Source: DMER64 sp049652385 (GTDB lineage Bacteria > Bacteroidota > Bacteroidia > Bacteroidales > UBA932). Taken from it: a stretch of DNA of 64,000 bases. Under the pieces are notes generated by a model. The model had not been told where the DNA came from. It ran no database searches and saw only the letters and a list, made by a program, of their open reading frames with translations. Positions 8,750 to 18,700 of this stretch are shown piece after piece (within the stretch, counting starts at the first letter, position 1; every line of letters starts with the position of its first letter). Position numbers and translations under genes: made by a program. The stretch is from NCBI GenBank assembly GCA_049652385.1, contig JBASDX010000008.1, positions 1 to 64,000 of the forward strand. The letters run 5' to 3'.

Positions 8750-11700
8750 ATGGCAAGGAAATGTGTTCTTATTTTGTTTTTCCTTAAGATTGCGGCTTTT
8801 CCTGCTGCATCGTATACAATATTGCATGCCGCAGATATCAATGAACAGCTTTCTCATGGTTCTGTATGGACTATTCTGCAGGATAGCCGGGGGCTTATGT
8901 GGTTTGGTACAAAGGATGGACTAAATGTATACAACGGGTATGATAATACTGTATACAGAAAGGTGCCGGGTGATTCTACTTCTTTGGGGAACAATTTTGT
9001 AAGAAGTTTGTTTGAAGATCCTCAGACATCCCACATTTGGGTTGGGACAGATGATGGCATATTTATATTTAATGTTGAAAAAGGCATATTTACTCCTTTT
9101 ACACTAACAACGGAAAAAGAAGGAATAGCTGTTTCCGGGCCTGTAAATACTATCCTTAAAACAGAAACCGGTTATATTTGGATGGTAGCCTACGGGCTAG
9201 GGATTTTCAGATATGAGCCGACCTTGCAAAAACTGGAGTTGTATAAAGCTCCGGAGAAAATTATTTCTGATTACATATGGTCCTTGTCTCAAGATTCCAA
9301 AGGCGGCTTGTGGGCCTCGACTTTTCAGGGAGGGTTTTGTTTCTACGACAGCACGCAAGATGTATTTAAATTTCAAGAAATATATGAAACAAGCGAACGT
9401 TCTTCTGCGTATGATACAAAATCCTTTTTGGATGACCCTTCCAACAATTGTATGTGGATTGGTACGGTTGCTTATGGATTGGTTAGGTATGACAGAGGGT
9501 CCGGGAAAATGCACAGGTATATCAATACGAGTGGAAATGTCAGAATTCAAGGGATTAATGTAATAAAAAAACTGAATTCCAACCAGCTGTTATTGGGTGC
9601 AGATAATGGCCTGTTTCTATTCCACATCAACACCCGTCATTGTGAACGCATTGAGGTACATAGTTATTCCCTTCCCGAAGAAATCCGTTCCATTTTTGAT
9701 ATTTTTCAAGATAAAGAAGGCGGGTTGTGGATTGGTACGTATTATGATGGGATTCATTATCTAAGGCCCGGTTTTGGTTTTTTGAAAACATTTGCCGTAC
9801 CGGAATCGGAAGGAACCGTAGTATCATCTATGGCTCCCTCTGCTGATAAAAAAAGTATATGGCTGGGCATGACAAAGAACGGAGGGTTGTGCAAATATAA
9901 TGTAAAGAGCAAGACTTTTGATTTATATACGTCACAAATAGATTTCACAAATGTCAGAACCATCTACGATTTTGGCAATGAGGTTTGGTTGGGGTTTTAT
10001 TCAGACGGGTTGGTCAGATTTCAACCGACAACCGGAAGGAAACGGCATTATGTGTCTGTAGAGGACGATTCTACAACATTGTCTCATAGAGCTGTATATA
10101 AAATTTTCAAGACCTCTGACGGAACCATATATGTGGGTACGTTATGGGGGCTTGATATATTTGTGCCAAGACAAGACAGGTTTACAAGGATAGAACAAGT
10201 GCGGGAAACACGTGTGCACGATATTCTGGAAGACCACTTGGGAATGATTTGGATAGCTACATATGAAAAGGGGTTGTTTTGTTATGATCCTTTATCAGGT
10301 GAATGGGCACAATTTACCAACGATGGCACAGCAGGTGCACTACCGGTCAACAAATTGATTTGTTTGCATAGAGACAAGAATAACAGGTTGTATATAGGCA
10401 CAGAAGGAGCAGGTGTCTTTATGTACAATTACGAAGACCGTACCTTTTCTGAAGTAGTGAAGACAGGTGCTCTTCCCAGCAGTATCATCAACGAAATTTT
10501 ATCGGATAACGATGAGAATTTATGGGTGACAGCCAGCAGGGCGCTTTGTAGAATAGATACAAAAACGGGAGAGGTCAGGATTGTTGACGAGGAAGTACCT
10601 ACCAAGGGCGGTCAATATAATAACAATGCCGGATGTACCCTGGAAGACGGTACTTTATTCTTTGGACGTACAGGCGGGTTTATTGCATTGACGCCTTCTC
10701 TGCTAAAGAAGAATGAAACACCACCTGATATTATTATTACAAATATACGTAATGCTGAGGCTTCATTATCCACGAACAAAGATGGATGGATAACTATTAA
10801 TCCCAAGCAAAATGTGTTCAAAGCAGATTTTGTAGCGCTCAGTTATGTGGCCCCGGGGCAAAACAAATATGCCTATTATATGGAGGGACTGGAAAAACCA
10901 TGGGCCAATGAGGGATATGAACGTGTAGCTGTGTATAATAGTTTGCCTTCCGGAAAATATACATTCCACGTAAAAGCTTCTAATAACGATGGTGTATGGA
11001 ATGAACAAGGAATGTCTATACCGGTATATGTCAAAAGACCTTTTACCCGTCGCCCCTTCATGCTGGTTTTGTATTTTTTATTTACAAGCGGTATGGCCTA
11101 TATGGTCTATCTTTTTGTAAAAAGAAATCAGAATAAACGCATGGAAAGCAACATGTTGCAATACCGGCTGGAGAAAGAAAAGGAGTTGTACGAACAGAAG
11201 ATCAGTTTTTTTACAAATATTATCCACGAAATCCGAACGCCGTTAAGCTTAATTAAAGCACCTTTGGAAAGCATTATTGAAACATTGCCGCCGAATGATA
11301 AATCCAGGGAAAATTTTGATATTATGGAACGCAATGTGGAACGGCTACACACACTGGCTAATCAGCTGCTTGATTTCAGAAAGATTGAAGAGAACGTATT
11401 CCTGTTCCATTTTGTTCCTTCAGATATTGGAGAGATTGTAAAAAATGCTTCTTACAGATTCCAGTCAATTTGTAAATTAAAAGGTATCCAGTTGACCGTG
11501 AAAATTCCGGAGACATGTTGTGTAACAATGGCAGATACCGAAGCACTTAACAAAGTAATGGGGAACCTGTTGAACAACGCTTTAAAATATGCAAAAAACA
11601 AAATTCATGTAGTGTTGGAAAGGAAAGACAAACAGTGCATCATTAAAGTGACAAATGATGGCAACGATATTCCCTCTGAGTATCTGGATAAAATTTTTGT

Positions 11701-12739
11701 GCCCTTTTTTCAGGTTAATGATGACCAAACTTTCCGACGTAAAGAGGGTAGCGGAATAGGATTGGCTCTTGTCAGGCATTTGGTAGAAAAACATAACGGA
11801 CGTATAGAGGTGGAAAGTGAAAATGGACAAACCTGTTTTATCGTTACTATTCCTTACGAAGAGATGCAATCCAACGGCAGGGCTTTGGAAGAAGATGTGT
11901 TAGAGGATGCGGTATATTTTGAAGAGAAAGAAGATGAGGATTTTATGGCAGATACGGAACAAATCTTTGAACATTCCGTACTGTTAGTGGAGGACAATCT
12001 GGAGTTACTGAATTTTTTGACAACAAACCTGGGTAGACATTATAATATAGTTACGGCACATAATGGGAAGGATGCTCTGAAACGTTTAGGAGAGAACAGA
12101 ATTATTGATGTGATTGTTACGGATATACTGATGCCCGTAATGGATGGGATTGAGCTTTGTCGTGCCGTGAGGGCAGAAGAGATGTTTTGCCACATTCCCA
12201 TAGTTTTGTTAACAGCACAGACGGATTTACGATCAAAAACGGAGGGTTTGGACTACGGTGCTGATGTGTTCATTGAAAAACCTTTCTCCATGGAGTTTTT
12301 GAAGGCTCAGATAGCCAGTATTATAAAAATCAGAAGCCAGCTAAAAGAAGTATTTACATCTTCTCCGTTAACACCGCCCCAAAGCATTGCGCGTAATGTG
12401 GGTGATTTGAAATTTATCACAAAGGTCAATGAAATTATCATGGATAATCTGGCCGAGACAGAAAACCTGATAGGTAGTATTGCTTTAAGCATGGCAGTGA
12501 GTCGCTCCAGTTTACATAAAAAAATTAAAGCCATTTCCGGTATGACGCCTAACGATTACATTCAGCTCATAAGACTTAAAAAGGCGGCCGAACTATTAAG
12601 TACCGGAGAGTATCAGATTAATGAAATAGCCTATCTTGTAGGGTTTAATACTCCCTCTTATTTTTCCAAATGTTTCCAAAATCAATTTGGCTTGCTTCCC
12701 AGAGATTTTGCAAGCAAGACCAGAGATAAAAACAAATAA
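8750..12739 (+). CDS. hybrid two-component system regulator (sensor kinase, receiver and AraC domain in one protein)
   Basis: This 1329-aa protein senses a ligand in the periplasm and activates transcription in the cytoplasm. After a signal sequence come repeated two-component beta-propeller units, for example SVWTILQDSRGLMWFGTKDGL (about residues 38-58), then a Y_Y_Y domain (about 695-760) and one membrane helix near 770-790. The cytosolic part has a HisKA domain with the phospho-accepting His826 in HEIRTPLS, an ATPase domain (NLLNNALKYA, GSGIGLALV), a receiver domain with Asp1125 in VTDILMP, and a C-terminal AraC-type HTH (about 1225-1329). It is divergent from locus A susC, the usual target position for this class. 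The alkaline phosphatase gene begins 1 nt after its stop. Confidence 0.96.
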   Translation: MARKCVLILFFLKIAAFPAASYTILHAADINEQLSHGSVWTILQDSRGLMWFGTKDGLNVYNGYDNTVYRKVPGDSTSLGNNFVRSLFEDPQTSHIWVGTDDGIFIFNVEKGIFTPFTLTTEKEGIAVSGPVNTILKTETGYIWMVAYGLGIFRYEPTLQKLELYKAPEKIISDYIWSLSQDSKGGLWASTFQGGFCFYDSTQDVFKFQEIYETSERSSAYDTKSFLDDPSNNCMWIGTVAYGLVRYDRGSGKMHRYINTSGNVRIQGINVIKKLNSNQLLLGADNGLFLFHINTRHCERIEVHSYSLPEEIRSIFDIFQDKEGGLWIGTYYDGIHYLRPGFGFLKTFAVPESEGTVVSSMAPSADKKSIWLGMTKNGGLCKYNVKSKTFDLYTSQIDFTNVRTIYDFGNEVWLGFYSDGLVRFQPTTGRKRHYVSVEDDSTTLSHRAVYKIFKTSDGTIYVGTLWGLDIFVPRQDRFTRIEQVRETRVHDILEDHLGMIWIATYEKGLFCYDPLSGEWAQFTNDGTAGALPVNKLICLHRDKNNRLYIGTEGAGVFMYNYEDRTFSEVVKTGALPSSIINEILSDNDENLWVTASRALCRIDTKTGEVRIVDEEVPTKGGQYNNNAGCTLEDGTLFFGRTGGFIALTPSLLKKNETPPDIIITNIRNAEASLSTNKDGWITINPKQNVFKADFVALSYVAPGQNKYAYYMEGLEKPWANEGYERVAVYNSLPSGKYTFHVKASNNDGVWNEQGMSIPVYVKRPFTRRPFMLVLYFLFTSGMAYMVYLFVKRNQNKRMESNMLQYRLEKEKELYEQKISFFTNIIHEIRTPLSLIKAPLESIIETLPPNDKSRENFDIMERNVERLHTLANQLLDFRKIEENVFLFHFVPSDIGEIVKNASYRFQSICKLKGIQLTVKIPETCCVTMADTEALNKVMGNLLNNALKYAKNKIHVVLERKDKQCIIKVTNDGNDIPSEYLDKIFVPFFQVNDDQTFRRKEGSGIGLALVRHLVEKHNGRIEVESENGQTCFIVTIPYEEMQSNGRALEEDVLEDAVYFEEKEDEDFMADTEQIFEHSVLLVEDNLELLNFLTTNLGRHYNIVTAHNGKDALKRLGENRIIDVIVTDILMPVMDGIELCRAVRAEEMFCHIPIVLLTAQTDLRSKTEGLDYGADVFIEKPFSMEFLKAQIASIIKIRSQLKEVFTSSPLTPPQSIARNVGDLKFITKVNEIIMDNLAETENLIGSIALSMAVSRSSLHKKIKAISGMTPNDYIQLIRLKKAAELLSTGEYQINEIAYLVGFNTPSYFSKCFQNQFGLLPRDFASKTRDKNK

Positions 12740-12740
12740 T

Positions 12741-13811
12741 ATGAAAACGAAAAACATATTTCTTTTATTCGTCATTTTCTCTCTTTTTAGCATTGTGTCC
12801 GTTTCATGTGTGAATACGACTGATCAGGCATTGCCGGCTCCAAAAAACATCATATACCTGATTGGAGACGGAATGGGTTTTGGCCAGTTATCCACCTTGA
12901 TTATGGAGCATGCCGTCAATAAAGAAGTATACGAAGCAACACAGATGCATCGTTTTAAGCATATGGGACTGTCTACCACATATTCTGCAGATAATAAGGT
13001 GACAGACTCGGCAGCCGGAGGAACGGCTTTGGCTACGGGAGAAAAAACGAACAACGATGTATTGGGATTAAGCCCGTACGGAGATACATTAAAGAGCGTA
13101 CTGGTAAATGCTTGTGAACTGGGTAAAGCTACAGGGATTGTAGTAAATACGTCTATACTGGATGCTACGCCGGCCGCTTTTTATGCACACGTTCCGGGGC
13201 GTAAACTTTTTGAAGATATTGCAGAGCAACTGGCCGCGCATAATTTTGATGTTTTGATGGGTAGTGGTTTGAAATATTTCAATGATAGAGAAGACGGGAT
13301 AGATTTGATTGAAGTTTTTCAGAAAAAGGGTTATACCTTCAGTAAAGACTGGGAAGAAGCCGTACAGATTGAACCTGAAGACAAATTGCTTGTTTTGACA
13401 AACCTGAAATACGTACTTCCCCAGGCTGTTGAAAAGGCACTTACCTGCCTGGAACACAAGAACAATCCTAAGGGATTTTTCTTGATGATAGAGCAAGCCC
13501 GAATTGATGGTAAAGGCCACAGCAACGATGTCGAAGGATTGGTTTTTGAAATGGAAGTTATGAATCAGCTGCTTGAAGTAGTATTGGATTATGTTGACAG
13601 GCATCCGGAGACGTTGCTGGTGGTTACTGCCGACCATGAAACAGGTGGCGTGAATATTGGATATGACGGGCTTCCATTTTTTAGTACAAAAGGACATACA
13701 GGAAATGTAGTGCCGGTTTTTGCATACGGAACAGGTGCAGATTACTTTACAGGATTTATGGATAACGTGGATATTCCTGCCAAAATCCGCCAATTGATGT
13801 CTTCATTTTAG
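12741..13811 (+). CDS. alkaline phosphatase, lipoprotein
   Basis: A 356-aa metal-dependent phosphomonoesterase of the PhoA superfamily. The start at 12741 gives a signal peptide with lipobox VSVSC (Cys23), so it is probably lipid-anchored in the periplasm or at the surface. Catalytic features: metal-binding Asp43 in IGDGMG, nucleophile Ser90 in TDSAAGGTA, then EQARIDGKGHSND, TADHETGG and KGHTG supplying further metal ligands. Shorter than E. coli PhoA, consistent with missing insertions. The gene is 1 nt downstream of the hybrid regulator and almost certainly co-transcribed with it; it may strip phosphate from a ligand handled by locus A. That link is inferred. Confidence 0.94.
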   Translation: MKTKNIFLLFVIFSLFSIVSVSCVNTTDQALPAPKNIIYLIGDGMGFGQLSTLIMEHAVNKEVYEATQMHRFKHMGLSTTYSADNKVTDSAAGGTALATGEKTNNDVLGLSPYGDTLKSVLVNACELGKATGIVVNTSILDATPAAFYAHVPGRKLFEDIAEQLAAHNFDVLMGSGLKYFNDREDGIDLIEVFQKKGYTFSKDWEEAVQIEPEDKLLVLTNLKYVLPQAVEKALTCLEHKNNPKGFFLMIEQARIDGKGHSNDVEGLVFEMEVMNQLLEVVLDYVDRHPETLLVVTADHETGGVNIGYDGLPFFSTKGHTGNVVPVFAYGTGADYFTGFMDNVDIPAKIRQLMSSF

Positions 13812-13832
13812 ATTAAATTTTGGTATTTTTGG

Positions 13833-13860
13833 TCCTTAAGATTTTTATAATCGTTAAGGA
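13833..13860 (+). promoter_or_regulatory. hairpin reaching the start codon of the locus B sigma gene
   Basis: TCCTTAAGATT (13833-13843) pairs with AATC plus TTAAGGA (13849-13852 and 13854-13860), leaving one bulged G at 13853 and a 5-nt loop. The last base of the stem is the A of the sigma-factor ATG. A TATTTTTG element (13824-13831) lies just upstream. In an mRNA from upstream the stem would cover the translation start; as DNA it could instead be an operator. Confidence 0.6.
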
Positions 13861-14414
13861 TGGATTTGCAATTGATCTGGAAAGAGTTTGTGGAAAAAGG
13901 GAATGAGCGCCTTTTTTCCCTGTTGTACGACAAGTATGCAGATTCTCTTTTTTCTTATGGTATGTGTCTTGGGTTTACTGAGGAACAATGCCGGGATGCC
14001 CTTCAGGATGTGTTTATCAAATTGTTTATATCAAAAAAAAGATTGACGCATATCACAAATTTTTCTGCGTATTTGTTCAGGGCCTATAAACACAAACTGG
14101 TGGATATATACCGTGAGTCTTCCAAAACAGAAAAACTGGATTTGAAGTCACACGCGTTTCCGGTTACAGCAACTGTACTGGAACACATTGTGGAACAAGA
14201 AGAAGCGGTCAGGCTGGAAACGACCCTCAACACACTGTTGGCACAGCTTACTAAGAAGCAAAGGCGGGTCGTGTATATGAAATATATGCACGGGATGAAT
14301 TATGCAGAAATAGGAGAAGTGATGCAACTCCATCCCGATTCATGTAAAAAAATGGTTTATCGAGCCATTGAAAAACTTCGGGAGATTGTAAAAAAAAGAG
14401 AAAACCATAATTAA
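13860..14414 (+). CDS. ECF-type RNA polymerase sigma factor (locus B)
   Basis: A 184-aa sigma-70 factor of the extracytoplasmic-function class. Region 2 is near residues 10-80 (LYDKYADSLFSYG, DALQDVFIKLF) and region 4 near 125-180 (TKKQRRVVYMKYMHGMNYAEIGEVM...). It should direct transcription of the STN-type susC/susD genes downstream when released by the adjacent FecR-like anti-sigma factor. It starts 48 nt after the alkaline phosphatase stop, with a hairpin ending at the ATG. In Bacteroidota this class works with FecR and an STN-containing receptor, and all three occur here in order. Confidence 0.95.
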   Translation: MDLQLIWKEFVEKGNERLFSLLYDKYADSLFSYGMCLGFTEEQCRDALQDVFIKLFISKKRLTHITNFSAYLFRAYKHKLVDIYRESSKTEKLDLKSHAFPVTATVLEHIVEQEEAVRLETTLNTLLAQLTKKQRRVVYMKYMHGMNYAEIGEVMQLHPDSCKKMVYRAIEKLREIVKKRENHN

Positions 14415-14463
14415 TGTTTTCTGTTGTCCACTTTTTTCATTAATAAACGTCTAATTAATAAAT

Positions 14464-15672
14464 ATGTTTGTGAATACACCTAATCATTTTCTTCAAAATC
14501 CGGATTTTATTGCATGGAGGTTGTTTAGAACTACCAGGCAAGACAAATATTGGGAAGCCTTTAGGAAAGAAAACCCGCATTTGGAAGAAGCGATGGATCA
14601 GGCCATTGAACAATTTCAATTGGTTTCTTTGCAAACCGGCCTATTGTCCGATGAGAAAAAGAAATCCATCTATGAGCATATCAGGAAAAAAATTAGAAAC
14701 CGACAAAGGCGCAGACGTTTGATAATATATACTTCAGCCGCTGCAGTTCTGCTTATGGGTTTGTTTATAGGTAGGTTTATTTTTCAGGAAAAAGCCGGTA
14801 AGAGTGAAAGTATCTTTGATAATTATCCGATTGTAGGCCAAGAATTGCCAGCGGAGGATATTTACATTATTTCCGGAGAGCAGAAGACCACCATTGCCGA
14901 TAAATCAGATATTCAATTAACCGGCAAAGCAAAAGCCGTAGTCATAGACAAACACGAAGACAAAACGGAAAACAGGCAGGAAGTAGTGCTGGAACCTGTG
15001 GAAATGCATACGTTGCTGGTCCCTTACGGAAGACGTACCAGTATTGTATTGTCAGACGGTACTAAAGTATGGTTGAATTCCGGTACGCGTGTTGATTTTC
15101 CATCTGAATTCAGAGGAAAAACAAGGGAAATACGGGTAGAAGGAGAGGTGTATATGGATGTAGCGGAAGATGCCAAAAAACCGTTTATCGTATATGCAAA
15201 AGACATACATGTACAAGTGTATGGCACTTCTTTTAACGTGTCTGCTTACAAGGAGGAAGAAGCGGTAACGGTAGTGCTGGTAGAAGGTAAAGTAGCTGTT
15301 AAAACACAAGATGAGAGAGTGGAGTTATCGCCTAATCAAAAAATGATAGTGACAGAAAACGATTGTATCCTTGAAGACGTGGACGTGAATAATTATATCA
15401 GTTGGGTAAAAGGGGTTATTGTACTTGATGAAACTCCTATGCTGGATATTCTCAAAAAAGTAGGTAAATATTACAATATGCATTTTGAAGAAAGTGCGGA
15501 CAACACCTTGAACGAGCATACCTGCTCCGGTAAATTGTATTTATCTACCAGTGTGGACAGTGTTATGGTATCCTTGTCTTCCATATCTGCCACTAAGTTT
15601 GAAAGGAATGAGAACAATATCTATATCAGTAAAAAAGACGATGCCTATGAACAAATGCCTATGAAAGAATAA
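14464..15672 (+). CDS. FecR family anti-sigma factor (locus B)
   Basis: A 402-aa inner-membrane protein. The cytosolic N-terminus (about 1-80) would hold the sigma factor; one membrane helix is near 82-104 (LIIYTSAAAVLLMGLFIG). The periplasmic FecR domain (about 180-280) contains LSDGTKVWLNSGT and the GEVYMDVAED element, followed by a DUF4974-type C-terminal domain (about 315-390) that contacts the STN domain of the receptor in this family. The 49-nt gap after the sigma gene contains two copies of ATTAATAAA (14439-14447 and 14454-14462). A hairpin follows its stop codon by 5 nt. Confidence 0.94.
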   Translation: MFVNTPNHFLQNPDFIAWRLFRTTRQDKYWEAFRKENPHLEEAMDQAIEQFQLVSLQTGLLSDEKKKSIYEHIRKKIRNRQRRRRLIIYTSAAAVLLMGLFIGRFIFQEKAGKSESIFDNYPIVGQELPAEDIYIISGEQKTTIADKSDIQLTGKAKAVVIDKHEDKTENRQEVVLEPVEMHTLLVPYGRRTSIVLSDGTKVWLNSGTRVDFPSEFRGKTREIRVEGEVYMDVAEDAKKPFIVYAKDIHVQVYGTSFNVSAYKEEEAVTVVLVEGKVAVKTQDERVELSPNQKMIVTENDCILEDVDVNNYISWVKGVIVLDETPMLDILKKVGKYYNMHFEESADNTLNEHTCSGKLYLSTSVDSVMVSLSSISATKFERNENNIYISKKDDAYEQMPMKE

Positions 15673-15677
15673 AAAAA

Positions 15678-15707
15678 GATCAGTCAATGGTAGCGCATTG
15701 ACTGATC
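15678..15707 (+). other. hairpin between fecR and susC (locus B)
   Basis: GATCAGTCAATG (15678-15689) pairs perfectly with CATTGACTGATC (15696-15707) around a 6-nt loop. No T-run follows, so it is not a standard terminator. It lies 5 nt after the FecR stop and 69 nt before the susC ATG. Locus C has a hairpin with the same stem and loop lengths in the same place (32990-33019) but a different sequence. It may be an mRNA processing or stability element, or a partial terminator. Confidence 0.8.
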
Positions 15708-15776
15708 CGACGAATAATCAATTGAAGTAACATCCATTTAAGATCATTACTAAAACCAACAATTCATTACAAATGT

Positions 15777-18700
15777 ATGGAAGATATATCTAAATCAAAA
15801 GCCATAACCAGGATAATGGGCTTTCTGCTCCTCCTTTTTATGGTAACACCGCTTCATGCAAAATTTGTCATAACAGCTGATGAGCAAATGACCTTGCATG
15901 TGAAAAACGTGACTATCAGACAGGCTATTCAAGAAATTGAACGGGCCAGTGACTATGTGTTTCTTTTTACAGACGAGGCTGCCAAAGAAATGTACAGGAC
16001 GACATCTGTAGAGGTAAACGAAGAGGATATTCAAGCAGTCCTTAAAGAAGTATTTGCAGGAACCGATTTGTCTTTTACGGTAGTAGAACGGCAGGTAACG
16101 GTTTTTAAAGAAGCAAAACGTGAAGCACCGGCACCCGTCGTTGCTCCTGTGATCAAACCTGCTGAACAACAGAAGAAACGTATTACCGGTCAGGTAACGG
16201 ACGACAAAGGCGAACCCATTATTGGTGCCAACATAGTGGAAGCCGGGACATCCAATGCCGTATCGACAGACTTGGACGGGAACTTTGCTATTCAGGTAGA
16301 AGACAAGGCTGTACTCAGAATTTCTTTTATTGGGTTTGTTACACAAGAAATCGCTACCGATAACAGAGTGGTTTACAACGTAGTTTTGATAGAAGACAGG
16401 CAGGTGCTGGAGGAAATTGTCGTTATTGGCTATGGAGAACAAAAAAGATCTGCATTTACAGGGTCGGCCGCTGTGGTTTCTTCTGAAGTCATTGACAGAA
16501 GACCGGTGACAAACGTCATGAGCATTCTGGAAGGCACTTCTGCAGGAGTACAAATGCAAAGCACTTCCGGAGCCCCTACGGCCAGTCCCTCGTTCCGTAT
16601 CCGTGGAGCCAGCTCCATCAACGCCGGAAGGAGTCCGCTCATTGTGGTGGATGGAGTGCCTTACGAATCGGGCTGGAACAACATTAATCCAAGTGACATT
16701 GAGTCTGTTACGGTATTAAAAGACGCTGCTTCTACGGCTATCTATGGGGCTCGTGGCGGTAACGGCGTGATTTTGCTTACCACTAAAAAAACATCCCGTG
16801 ATAAAGATTTGGTGGTATCTGTAGACACCAAATTTGCATTATCCAACGTACGTCAAGACGATTTGTACGACGTCATTAATTCTCCGGGTGATTTCTACGA
16901 ACAACATTACCTGGCACTGTATAATTATTACCAGAACGTTGCCGGATATAATTCCTTTATGGCCAACAAAATGGCCAACGAATCCTGGCTGAAAAACAGT
17001 GATGAAGGCGGAGTGGGCTATTTGGTTTATACCGTGCCGGAAGGTCAAATGTTGATTGGTCATAACGGAAAAATGAACCCTAACGCTACTTTAGGAAAGA
17101 TGGTTACAGGCACGGATGGAAAGACCTATTACCTGCAGCCGGATGACTGGGTAAAAGAAACATATAACAAAGGGTTCAGACAAGATTACAATATCAATAT
17201 CCGAGGCGGTAATGAGAAAGTGAGTGTAATGGCCAGCGGTGGTTATACCAACGATCAGGGAATTACAGACGCCGCTTATTTTGAGCGATTTACAGGTAGG
17301 ATTAAAACGGTTTTGAACGCCAAAAAATGGTTGAGATTAAGTGCAAACGTAGACCTGGCCGTATCTGAATACGTGAACAATACGGACTACAGCGACAACT
17401 CCAACAACATTTTCTCCAACGCCAACCGTGTTGCGCCTATTTATCCCATATTCATAAGGGATGAGAATAAGAATATTTTGTACGACGAAAACGGTAAGGT
17501 ATACGACTACGGAGACGGTAAGTTCAATTACGGAGTTTCCAGACCCATCAATACCGGTTCCAACCGCTTGCAGGAAGCCCTTATCCAAACCAGGAAATAC
17601 GACAACATGAAAGTTGGGGCTCAGGTAGCTGCCGATTTCATCATTACGGAAGATTTGTCGGCTACATTAAATGTATCGTATAGTGAACGGAACCGCAGGT
17701 ATATCAGTACCCGTCAGCCTTTTTACGGTACGTCGTTCCCCGGTGGAAGCACCTCTGTGAGCGCACCCAAAAGCAAAACGCTTAACTTACAGCAACTGGT
17801 TAATTACAGGAAAAAGTTTGGCTCCCATAATATCAAGGTAACCTTGCTCCATGAATTGTTTACTTCCAATTCTTACAGCCTGTCAGGCAGTAAATCCAAC
17901 ATGTTCAATTATTTTGGCAACCAGGAATTGGACGGAGCCATTACCATAAGCAGTACAGGCTCGTACGCCAATAATTACCAGAGTGAAGGATACGGAGGCC
18001 GTATTTTATACGATTATAAGGATAAATACAATTTTGACGCCTCCTACAGACGCGACGCATCGTCACGTTTCCATCCCGATCACAGATGGGGTAATTTCTT
18101 CTCTTTTGGAGGAGCTTATGTTATTTCCAGGGAAGATTTCTTTAACGTTTCCTGGGTAGATGAATTGAAACTGAAAGTTTCTTTTGGTCAAAACGGAAAC
18201 GACCAAATTGGTGACCACAGGTACATAGATACGTATGACATTGAGAATCTGGATGGTGAAATTGCCGTTACATTCCGTAACAGAGGTAATAAAAAAATCA
18301 CCTGGGAAACGAGAACGGCCATCAACACGGGAATTGAATTCGAATTGTTCAAAGGGCGCTTTAGGGGTGGTATAGATTATTACAACAATAAGACCACCAA
18401 TATGCTGGCATCCATCTCTGTGCCTTATTCGTTGGGTTATTCTTCTTATTACGACAACGTAGGAAGTATGAGGAACAGCGGTTTTGAAATAGATTTGCAC
18501 GCGGATATCATCCGAACAAAAGATTTTAAATGGAGCTTGTTCTTTAATACTTCTTTGAACCAAAGTCGCGTATTGGAACTGGCTGAAGAGAGAAAAGGAG
18601 AAACACTCTACAACCTGGAAGGACAAGAGGTGGCCAAAGGGTACAGTTCAGGCAGGTATTTCTACGGAGAAGGCCTGGAGTTCAGGACCTGGTATCTGAA

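Noticed and set aside
13089..13793. 234-codon minus-strand frame
   Set aside because: It is antisense to the alkaline phosphatase gene and has no recognisable motif.
15795..16559. 254-codon minus-strand frame rich in Cys, Phe and His
   Set aside because: It is antisense to the STN-domain part of locus B susC; the composition is that of a shadow frame.
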